A program made the position numbers and the translations under genes. A stretch of DNA of 64,000 nt, taken from NCBI GenBank assembly GCA_003285105.1, contig CP030158.1:4140449-4204448 (forward strand), read 5' to 3'. Shown one piece after another: positions 57,960 through 64,000 of this stretch. This DNA is from Roseithermus sacchariphilus (lineage in GTDB: Bacteria; Bacteroidota; Rhodothermia; Rhodothermales; MEBIC09517). The first letter of the stretch is position 1; every line of letters starts with the position of its first letter. Below the pieces are notes generated by a model, which worked only from the letters and a program-made list of their open reading frames with translations, made no database searches and had not been told where the DNA came from.

Positions 57960-58023
57960 TGTGCTGCGTGGTTGGGGTGCAGCACTAACATAAGGCCTGG
58001 ATCAGTTTTCTGGAGGCAATCCA

Positions 58024-59295
58024 GTGCCGCACTGTTGCGAAGGTCGATTCGATCGGGTTCGTCGTCCGCAGATGCTTCCAGTGTGCCGCAGGGAAGTCGT
58101 AGAAGGTCAGCAGCACGTCTTGATCCTTGCGCAGGCACGCGACGGCCTTCGCGTACCGGTCGCCGTAGAGCGCCTCGAAGTCATCGAGCGCCTCGAGGGC
58201 CTCACGGCGCGTGGGCGCCTGGTAGATCGCCTTCAGCTTCTGCTTGGCTACGCCCTGGAGCGACTTGGGCATCTTGTCGAGCACGTTGGCCGTCTTGTGT
58301 ACCCAGCACCGCTGATGGCGTGTACTCGGGAAGACCTCCTCGAGAGCCGGCCAGAAGCCAAGGGCGCCGTCTGCGATGGCCAGCAGAGGCGCTTTCTTGA
58401 GCCCACGCCGCTTCAAGTCGAGCAACATCTCCTTCCAGGAGAGCTTGCTTTCTCGCTCGCCATCGAGCAGCCCTACCAGTTCCTTGCGACCGTCGGCGGT
58501 TGCGCCCATCAAGACCAGCATACAAGGTCGCTCGGGTGTCAGGCGCACGTTGAAGTAGATGCCGTCCGCCCAGAGGTAGACGTAGTGCTTCTGCGACAGG
58601 TCGCGCCGGCTCCAGGCCTCGAACTCGGCCTGCCAGGCCTCTTTCAACCGGACGATGTTGGTCGGCGAGAGTCCCGAGGCCCCTTCGCCGAGTATGGCCG
58701 TGAGCGCTTCGCTGAAGTCTCCCGTCGAGACCCCTTTGAGGTAGAGCACCGGGATCAGCGCATCGAGCGAGGGACTACGTCGCAGATAGCGAGGCAAAAT
58801 CGAGCTGGTGAAGTGGTGCCCTTCCCGGCGATCGTGGACCCGCGGCCGCTCAATGACAAGCGGTCCGGCACCCGTGACGATCTCACGAGCCGGCTGGCGA
58901 CCGTTGCGTACGACGAGGCGGTGGCCATGCTCATCGCGCTGATCACGGTGGCGCTCAATGTAGGCTGCTACCTCGTCTTCAATGGCCTTCTCCAGCAGTT
59001 GCTGGGCACCTCGGCGCACGATCTCGTCGAGAACCGACCGGGCCTCTTCCTGCGCGTCTTCCTGCGTACGGGCCTCTTCCTGCGTACGGGCCTCTTCCTG
59101 CGTACGGGCCTCTTCCTGCGTACGGGCCTCTTCCTGCGTACGGGCCTCTTCCTGCGTACGGGCCTCTTCCTGCGTACGGGCCTCTTCCTGCGTACGGGCC
59201 TCTTCCTGCGTACGGGCCTCTTCCTGCGTACGGGCCTCTTCCTGCGTACGGGCCTCTTCCTTCTTAAGCGAAAGAACAGTAGCTTGGTTGTGCAT
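58024..59295 (-). pseudogene. IS256-family transposase, N-terminal and catalytic part
   Basis: 424 codons up to TVRH, where IS copy B begins. Residues 13-78 are eleven EEARTQ repeats; after them VLDEIVRRGAQQLLEKAIED starts the usual mutator-transposase N-terminus. DDE residues: ADGIYFNVRL (Asp), AIADGALGFW (Asp), TTNPIESTFATVR (Glu). With the fragment at 47706-47892 the restored protein would be 484 residues. Now truncated by the composite unit, so inactive. Confidence 0.88.
59061..59258 (-). repeat. In-frame 18-bp tandem repeat, 11 copies
   Basis: CCTGCGTACGGGCCTCTT repeated exactly 11 times (198 bp) within the IS256 transposase gene, encoding (EEARTQ)11. Copies appear identical, implying recent slippage expansion. 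Confidence 0.95.
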
Positions 59296-59418
59296 AAGGC
59301 GTGTCCTGGTTGTGCCCCATCGGGGCGGTTGATGTTAGCCGCAATCAGGATACGCCTTTTTGTGTTCTGCAGCGACGGCCAGGCCGCCTGCTCATCCACA
59401 ACTTTCGATAATACCTCT

Positions 59419-59470
59419 CAGCCGTCAGCCGTCAGCCGTCAGCCGTCAGCCGTCAGCCAGCAGCCGTCAG
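59419..59470 (+). repeat. CAGCCGT heptamer repeat right of the IS256 element
   Basis: CAGCCGT occurs five times in tandem, then CAGCCAG and CAGCCGT. The rest of the gap to mtaB (59471-59611) is GC-rich and unidentified. Confidence 0.85.
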
Positions 59471-59611
59471 GTCGCGCAGCGACGGAGGGGTAGACCCAGG
59501 GCGCTGGCAGCCGTGCGGCGGTCATGACCCCCTTCCCCCTTCGGGGACTTCCCCCTGTGCGGCCGCCGGGGGCGGCCAGGCGGAAGGGCTTGTGGCCGGA
59601 CGACGCAGCGA

Positions 59612-59650
59612 AGCAGCCCTCAGCCAGAAGCCAGAAGCCAGAAGCCGTCA
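59612..59650 (+). repeat. AGCCAGA heptamer repeat before the mtaB stop
   Basis: CCCTCAGCCAGAAGCCAGAA continues as AGCCAGA units (three in tandem) then AGCCGTC, again period 7, running into the last codons of mtaB (59648). Confidence 0.7.
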
Positions 59651-60970
59651 GCCCAGCACGGCCAGCGCCGGGTCCTCGGCCAGGAGGGTACCGCCTCCGG
59701 CCGGCGGGCCGAGCCGGACCGGCTCGATGCGTCCCGCCCGGGCCTCGTCATACGGGCGCTGCACCCGCACGTAGTTGTCGGTGAAGCCCAGCATCGCCCC
59801 ATCCCGCTCCTCGGCCTCCCAGAGCACCGGGCGGACGCGGCCCTGCTGGCTGCGGTAGAAGGCCGCCTGCTTCTTCTCGGACAGCGCCCGGAGCACCCGG
59901 TTTCGGCGGGAGCGCTCGCGCACGGGCACCGGCGCCCCGCCCATCCGCCCGGGCTGCTCGACGGCCGCCGTGCCCGGACGCTCTGAGTAGGTGAACACGT
60001 GCAGGTAGCTCACCGGCAGATCGTCCAGAAACTGCACCGTGTTCTGGAACCGCGCCTCCGTCTCCGCCGGGAAGCCCACGATCACGTCCACCCCGATGCA
60101 GGCGTCGGGCATCCGCTCTTTGATGCGGGCGACGCGCCCGGCGTAGACGTGGCGGCGATAGCGCCGGCGCATCTTGCCGAGGACGGCGTCGTCCCCGCTC
60201 TGCAGGGGAATGTGGAAATGCGGCTGAAAGGCCCGCGACCCGGCCACGAAGTCGATGATGGCATCGGTCAGCAGGTTCGGCTCGATGGACGAGATGCGGT
60301 ACCGCTCGATCCCCTCGACGCGGTCGAGCTCGCGGAGCAGATCGAGCAGGGTGACGCCGTGTTCCTGCCCGTACAGGCCGATGTTGACGCCGCTCAGCAC
60401 GATCTCACGGAAGCCGTCGGCGGCCAGCGCCCGGGCCTGCGCCAGCGTCGCGTCCAGAGGCTGAGAGCGGCTCGCGCCCCGGGCTCTGGGGATGGTACAG
60501 AAGGAGCAGGTGTAGTCGCAGCCGTCCTGGATCTTCAGAAAAGCCCGCGTCCGGCCGCTGGCCGAGAAGGCCGGCCCGAAGGGCGCGTCCGTGTCGATGC
60601 ACGAGACGGCGATCTGCGTCTGCTCGGGCCGCGTGAAGTCGTCGAGGACGTCGAACAGCCGGAACTTCTCCCGGGCGCCGAGCACGGCATCGACGCCCTC
60701 GATGGCGGCGATCTCCTCGGGGCGGAGCTGCGCGTAGCAGCCGGTGACGACGATGAAGCCGTCCGGGTTGGCCCGCCGGGCGCGCCGGATGACCTGGCGG
60801 CACTTGCGCTCGGCCTCGGCCGTGACGGTGCAGGTGTTGACGACGGTCACGTCGGCGGCCTGGCCGAAGGGGACCGCCTCGAAGCCGCGCCCCTCGAAGT
60901 CCCGCTGCAGGGTGTTCGTCTCGGCGAAGTTCAGCTTGCAGCCCAGCGTGTAGAACGAAACGCGCGGCAT
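59648..60970 (-). CDS. mtaB: tRNA t6A37 methylthiotransferase
   Basis: 440 residues from ATG 60970 (MPRVSFYTLGCKLNFAET). Radical-SAM enzyme converting t6A37 to ms2t6A37 of tRNA. N-terminal UPF0004 domain with three Cys (TLGCK, VNTCTVT, VTGCYAQ), radical SAM CDYTCSFC cluster motif, VGFPAET, and a C-terminal TRAM-like domain. LGCKLN distinguishes MtaB from MiaB. The start overlaps, on the opposite strand, the longest reading of psd. Confidence 0.93.
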   Translation of the reverse strand: MPRVSFYTLGCKLNFAETNTLQRDFEGRGFEAVPFGQAADVTVVNTCTVTAEAERKCRQVIRRARRANPDGFIVVTGCYAQLRPEEIAAIEGVDAVLGAREKFRLFDVLDDFTRPEQTQIAVSCIDTDAPFGPAFSASGRTRAFLKIQDGCDYTCSFCTIPRARGASRSQPLDATLAQARALAADGFREIVLSGVNIGLYGQEHGVTLLDLLRELDRVEGIERYRISSIEPNLLTDAIIDFVAGSRAFQPHFHIPLQSGDDAVLGKMRRRYRRHVYAGRVARIKERMPDACIGVDVIVGFPAETEARFQNTVQFLDDLPVSYLHVFTYSERPGTAAVEQPGRMGGAPVPVRERSRRNRVLRALSEKKQAAFYRSQQGRVRPVLWEAEERDGAMLGFTDNYVRVQRPYDEARAGRIEPVRLGPPAGGGTLLAEDPALAVLG

Positions 60971-61109
60971 GGCTCGGGCGTTGGGACGGTGGAACGGAGC
61001 GGGAGGACCCGCCGGAACCGGCTCCCGGCAGGCCCGGCATGCACGTCTGATCGCCCCGAACGTTCCAGTTCGCGTCGTTTTCGCACTCCTTGCCGTCCAT
61101 CTGATCCCT

Positions 61110-61820
61110 GTGTTCGCCAGAGAAGGATACCCCCTCATCGCCGCCGCGCTCGCGCTGTCCATCGCCCTGTTCCTCGTCGGCCACCGGCTCGGCGGGCCGT
61201 GGGAGTGGTCGCTGATCCTGCTCGGGGTCGCCGCGCTGGGCTTCACGCTCTACTTCTTCCGGGACCCGAAGCGCGTGCCGCCGCCCGAAGCAGCCGGAGG
61301 CCGTACGCTGCTGGCCCCCGCCGACGGCAAGGTCGTCGAGGTGCGCGAGACGCAGGAGCCGCTCTACCTCAAGGGGCCCGCCCTCCAGATCTCCATCTTC
61401 CTCTCCCCGCTGGACGTCCACGTCAACCGCGTCCCGGCCGACGGGGTCATCGAGTACGTGGAGTACGTACCGGGGGATTACCTCGTGGCCTGGCATCCGA
61501 AGGCCAGCGAGAAGAACGAGCGCTCGCAGATCGGGCTGCGGCACCCGAGCGGGACGCCGGTGCTCTTCAAGCAGATCGCCGGTGCGGTGGCCCGGCGCAT
61601 CGTGTACCACCTCAAGGAAGGCGACGTGGTGCAGGCCGGCGACCGGTTCGGCATCGTCAAGTTCGGCTCGCGCATGGACGTGCTCGTTCCCCCCGGCACG
61701 CCGGTGCATGTGCAGGTGGGGGATCGGGTGACGGCCGGCGTGTCGATCCTGGGCACGCTCCCGCCGGTCCCGACGGCCGATCCGATCGCGCCCGCGGCCC
61801 ACGAGACGCCGTCCGCATGA
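61110..61820 (+). CDS. psd: Phosphatidylserine decarboxylase proenzyme, short (PSD-A) type
   Basis: 236 residues from GTG 61110 (VFAREGYPLIAAALALSIAL). The ORF is open to an ATG at 60969, but that adds about 47 residues without family similarity; the start is uncertain. Two N-terminal membrane helices; FFRDPKR, LAPADGKVVEV, FLSPLDVHVNRVP, and near the C-terminus KFGSRMDV, where cleavage before Ser makes the pyruvoyl group. Makes phosphatidylethanolamine. Its TGA overlaps the pssA ATG (ATGA). Confidence 0.88.
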   Translation: MFAREGYPLIAAALALSIALFLVGHRLGGPWEWSLILLGVAALGFTLYFFRDPKRVPPPEAAGGRTLLAPADGKVVEVRETQEPLYLKGPALQISIFLSPLDVHVNRVPADGVIEYVEYVPGDYLVAWHPKASEKNERSQIGLRHPSGTPVLFKQIAGAVARRIVYHLKEGDVVQAGDRFGIVKFGSRMDVLVPPGTPVHVQVGDRVTAGVSILGTLPPVPTADPIAPAAHETPSA

Positions 61821-62683
61821 TGCTGCGCAACCGGATCCTCCACCGCCGCTCCCCCGAGCCGGGCCGCAAGCAACGCCGGTTCCGCGAGCGCCTGCAGGCC
61901 TACCGGGCGGCGCGGCGGGGCCGCCCCCGCCGCCAGATCCCCCGGGCCGCCGTGCCCTCTTTCTTCACGCTGATGAACCTGTTCAGCGGGTTCCTGGCGC
62001 TGGTGCAGATCCACGACGGGCAGTTCGCCTACGCCGCCTGGCTGATCGTGCTGGCGGGCTTCTTCGACATGCTCGACGGCATGATGGCCCGGCTCACGAA
62101 CTCGCAGAGCCTCTTCGGCGTGGAGCTGGATTCGCTGTGCGACGTCGTCTCGTTCGGGGTGGCTCCGGCCTACCTGGTCTACGTCTTCGGCCTGAGCGAA
62201 CTGGGCGTGCCGGGGCTGATCGTGGCCTCGCTGCCGGCCCTCTGCGGCGCCGTCCGCCTGGCCCGCTTCAACGTCTCGTTCGACGGCGAGAAGAAGGACT
62301 ACTTCACGGGGCTGCCCATCCCCATGCAGGCCGCGGCCACGGTGGCGCTCATCCTGCACCTGCAGGACGCCTCGTGGTTCGGCGAACCGCCCTTCAGCAT
62401 CCGCAACGTGCTGATGCCAGCCGTGATCGTCCTCTCGGCGCTGATGATCTCGAACATCCCGTTCGACGCCGCTCCCCGCCCCTCCCCCGGCTACATCCGC
62501 GCCCATCCGTACAAGTCGATCGGCTACCTGGGCGGCGTCCTGCTGGTGCTGTTCCTTCAGGCGACGGGCCTCCTGCTCGGGCTGGTCGCCTACCTGCTGC
62601 TCGGCATCGGCCAGGCCGGCTACCGGCTCGTCCGCGCCATCCTGGCGGCCCCCGACCCTACGGACACCGCCGAACCGCCCTGA
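61817..62683 (+). CDS. pssA: CDP-diacylglycerol--serine O-phosphatidyltransferase
   Basis: 288 residues from ATG 61817, overlapping psd by 4 bases. CDP-alcohol phosphotransferase motif DGMMARLTNSQSLFGVELD with the final Asp in DSLCD. Six or more membrane helices; an Arg-rich 45-residue N-terminus precedes the first. Makes the phosphatidylserine used by Psd, so the pair forms the PE branch. Confidence 0.93.
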   Translation: MMLRNRILHRRSPEPGRKQRRFRERLQAYRAARRGRPRRQIPRAAVPSFFTLMNLFSGFLALVQIHDGQFAYAAWLIVLAGFFDMLDGMMARLTNSQSLFGVELDSLCDVVSFGVAPAYLVYVFGLSELGVPGLIVASLPALCGAVRLARFNVSFDGEKKDYFTGLPIPMQAAATVALILHLQDASWFGEPPFSIRNVLMPAVIVLSALMISNIPFDAAPRPSPGYIRAHPYKSIGYLGGVLLVLFLQATGLLLGLVAYLLLGIGQAGYRLVRAILAAPDPTDTAEPP

Positions 62684-62723
62684 TTTCGTGGAAACTACGT
62701 GGCGACAGAGCCCGCCCGGATGG

Positions 62724-62730
62724 TATCTTG
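62724..62730 (+). promoter_or_regulatory. Candidate -10 (TATCTTG) of purS
   Basis: TATCTTG in the 118-base gap before purS resembles the TAnnTTG elements at 2707 and before rpsL. No convincing TTG at -33 was found. Confidence 0.25.
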
Positions 62731-62801
62731 ACACCGGGCTGCGGAACACCCCCGGGGAAACCCGTCGGCCCGCTATCGTCCATCTTCTACCGACCACCGC
62801 T

Positions 62802-63065
62802 ATGTTCAAAGCCCACGTCGCCGTCACGCTGCGTCCCTCCATCCTCGACCCTCAGGGCAAGGCCATCCAGCACGCCCTCCACAACCTCGGGGCCACGGCC
62901 ATCGAGCGCGTGCGCGTCGGGAAATACATCGAGCTGTGGGTCGAAGAAGACGATGAGGCGGCGGCGGAAGCCATCGTCCGGGAGGCCTGCGAGAAGCTGC
63001 TCGCCAACCCGGTGATGGAAGACTTCACGATCGAACTGGAACGCGTCGAAGGCGAACCCGCCTGA
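62802..63065 (+). CDS. purS: Phosphoribosylformylglycinamidine synthase subunit PurS
   Basis: 87 residues from ATG 62802 (MFKAHVAVTLRPSILDPQGK). Small subunit of the FGAM synthase complex (PurS, PurL, PurQ) in purine synthesis. VTLRPSILDPQGKAIQ, RVRVGKYIEL and NPVMEDFTIE match the family. purQ and purL are not in the window. Confidence 0.93.
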   Translation: MFKAHVAVTLRPSILDPQGKAIQHALHNLGATAIERVRVGKYIELWVEEDDEAAAEAIVREACEKLLANPVMEDFTIELERVEGEPA

Positions 63066-63103
63066 ACGCATCCGTATCGTTGCACCCGACATCTCGCTGC
63101 TCC

Positions 63104-63442
63104 ATGACGGTGCCGGTTCCCACGCTGCCCCCCCTGCCCGTCCTGGCCGACGCCCCGCGCCCGGCGGCGCCGGAGACGGACGTCCTCGTCGACGTCGCCA
63201 CCGACGAGCGGCTGGACGACCCCTGGCGCGTCATCCTCTACAACGACGACATCCACTCGTTCGACGAGGTGATCCTGCAGCTCGTCAAGGCGACGGGATG
63301 CACCCCCGCCCGTGCCGAGGAACTGGCCTGGCGGGTGCATACCCAGGGCAAGGCCGCCGTCTTCGAGGGGTCCTTCGAAGACTGCTTCCGCGTGCAGGGC
63401 GTCCTGCGCGAGATCCAGCTCGTCACGGAGATCGAGGGCTGA
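63104..63442 (+). CDS. clpS: ATP-dependent Clp protease adaptor ClpS
   Basis: 112 residues from ATG 63104; a TTG at 63080 would extend it by 8. After a Pro-rich 40-residue N-terminus the core is WRVILYNDDIHSFDEVILQL and KGKAAVFEG-like QGKAAVFEGSFEDC. Delivers N-degron proteins to ClpAP, matching aat at 2069. 38 bases after purS. Confidence 0.92.
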   Translation: MTVPVPTLPPLPVLADAPRPAAPETDVLVDVATDERLDDPWRVILYNDDIHSFDEVILQLVKATGCTPARAEELAWRVHTQGKAAVFEGSFEDCFRVQGVLREIQLVTEIEG

Positions 63443-63453
63443 GACGCACCGCC

Positions 63454-64000
63454 ATGCCTGCTGCTGCCCTGCGCTGCCTCCTGCTGCTCGGCCTGCTCCT
63501 GCCGCCCGCTGCCCTGCACGCCCAGGGCACCCTGCACCGCGCCGACCTGGGCCGCTGCCCGCTCGACGGCGGGGCGGTGCTGGATCCCTGCCTCGTCGGC
63601 TACCGGACCTTCGGCACGCTCGACGCCGGGCGGACGAACGCCATCCTCTTCCCGACCTGGTTCACCGGCACCTCCGAGCAACTCATCGGTCAGCTCGGCG
63701 ACGGCGGTCTGGTGGACACCACCCGCTTCTTCGTGGTGCTGGTCGATGCGCTGGGCAACGGCGTCTCCACGTCCCCCTCGAACAGCCCGACGCAGGCCGG
63801 CGAGGCCTTCCCGACCATCACCATCGGGGACATGGTCCGCGCGCAGGCCCGGCTGGCAACGGAGGTCCTCGGGCTGGAACGGTTGCACGCCGTGATGGGC
63901 ATCTCGATGGGCGGAATGCAGGCGCTGCACTGGATGGTCGCCTACCCCGACCGGGTCGACCGCGTCGTGTCCATCGTGGGGACGCCGGCGCAGACCGGGG
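63454..64000 (+). CDS. Secreted alpha/beta hydrolase, homoserine O-acetyltransferase-like (partial)
   Basis: 182 codons, cut by the window end. Signal peptide (LLLLGLLLPPAALHAQ). YRTFGTL, LVDALGNGVSTSPSNS, and nucleophile elbow GISMGGMQALHWM resemble MetX, but a signal peptide is unusual for a methionine-pathway enzyme; secreted MetX-like hydrolases of unknown substrate exist. 11 bases after clpS. Confidence 0.75.
   Translation, partial: MPAAALRCLLLLGLLLPPAALHAQGTLHRADLGRCPLDGGAVLDPCLVGYRTFGTLDAGRTNAILFPTWFTGTSEQLIGQLGDGGLVDTTRFFVVLVDALGNGVSTSPSNSPTQAGEAFPTITIGDMVRAQARLATEVLGLERLHAVMGISMGGMQALHWMVAYPDRVDRVVSIVGTPAQTG

Larger units (their letters stand above)
47893..58023. mobile_element. 10.1-kb composite unit carrying a phospho-signalling module
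   Basis: Two near-identical IS407-group IS3 copies in direct orientation (47893-49263 and 56673-58023) bound 7.4 kb of unique DNA. Outer flanks share GCAC (47889-47892 and 58024-58027 read as GTGC on the plus strand), the 4-bp duplication typical of the IS407 group. Inner flanks share TGGG (49264-49267 and 56669-56672). Outer identity shows the whole unit entered the IS256 gene in one event; inner identity suggests the cargo was a circle into which one IS had inserted earlier. Confidence 0.8.
56673..58023 (-). mobile_element. IS3-family (IS407-group) element, copy B
   Basis: 1351 bp, same ends and orientation as copy A. Right end TGGATTGCCTCCA (reverse complement). The first bases of this end continue the interrupted IS256 transposase as HWIASRKLIQALC before a stop. 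Confidence 0.88.
47653..59413 (-). mobile_element. IS256-family element split by a composite insertion
   Basis: Candidate ends are an imperfect 23-bp inverted repeat: left 47653-47675 and right 59391-59413 share GTTGTGGATGAG and 19 of 23 positions. With the inserted 10.1-kb unit and one GCAC removed, the element would be about 1.63 kb. No clear 8-9-bp target duplication was found outside the repeats, so the exact ends are uncertain by a few bases. Confidence 0.7.

Noticed and set aside
59041-59258. CRISPR-like array
   Set aside because: Units are 18 bp, head-to-tail without spacers, and in frame within the IS256 transposase gene, so it is a coding tandem repeat.
59999-61816. Upstream part of an 894-residue plus-strand frame
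   Set aside because: Only the last 288 codons (pssA) are real; the rest runs antisense to mtaB and out of frame through psd.

Overview
The window is a GC-rich (roughly two-thirds G+C) bacterial chromosome segment, most likely from the Rhodothermus/Salinibacter side of the Bacteroidota. Supporting signs are a PorW/SprE-like T9SS lipoprotein, an MtaB methylthiotransferase, a TonB receptor with a carboxypeptidase-regulatory N-domain, Cys-free S14/L36 ribosomal proteins, weak Shine-Dalgarno sites and TAnnTTG-type -10 elements. The lineage is inferred from gene content, not from an rRNA; no rRNA or tRNA gene was seen.

Layout. 1-6.7 kb: pfkA, a DUF1460 cell-wall lipoprotein, aat, a biotin-carrier protein with an SDR reductase, a RHH protein with a MerC-like membrane protein behind a perfect palindrome, and a Tat-exported Gfo/Idh/MocA oxidoreductase. 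6.8-13.3 kb: an envelope metal-uptake-like cluster (Cys/His protein, TonB receptor, lipoprotein, MacB-like ABC ATPase and permease, DUF3299 protein). 13.4-14.6 kb: an intact-looking IS630-family element inserted at the stop codon of def. 14.6-18.8 kb: def, ruvX, an HU/IHF-like protein and a bifunctional RelA/SpoT enzyme. 18.9-40.2 kb: one long str-S10-spc-alpha array, rpsL to rplQ, all on the minus strand with a good promoter before rpsL and a terminator after rplQ. 40.4-47.5 kb: ftsH, a PorW-like TPR/SPOR lipoprotein, pyk. 47.6-59.4 kb: nested mobile DNA. 59.6-64 kb: mtaB, psd-pssA, purS, clpS and the start of a secreted MetX-like hydrolase.

The most unusual part is 47.65-59.41 kb. An IS256-family element sits between two runs of CAGCCGT heptamers. 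Its transposase gene is split by a 10.1-kb unit bounded by two directly repeated IS407-group IS3 copies. The outer flanks share GCAC (target duplication; removing the unit restores the IS256 reading frame exactly) and the inner flanks share TGGG. This is what integration of a circle carrying one IS copy would give. The 7.4-kb circle encodes a phospho-signalling module: two PP2C phosphatases, two FHA proteins, a VWA-FHA membrane protein, and a Zn-ribbon/Ser-Thr kinase/TM/coiled-coil/FGE-fold protein. The last 41 residues of that kinase look like the variable region of a diversity-generating retroelement (DGR): invariant codons alternate with variable ones that nearly all end in C or T, as AAY template codons would produce. 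Closing the circle in silico places a short ORF resembling the N-terminus of a DGR accessory protein directly downstream of that kinase. No reverse transcriptase or template repeat lies in the window, so this would be an orphan or trans-diversified DGR target carried on a transposon.

No gene-free stretch exceeds 300 bases outside the mobile elements. The longest gaps are 16243-16514 (probable HU promoter), 40161-40434 (str promoter and ftsH terminator), 42544-42779 (nothing recognised) and 59414-59647 (heptamer repeats, otherwise unidentified).
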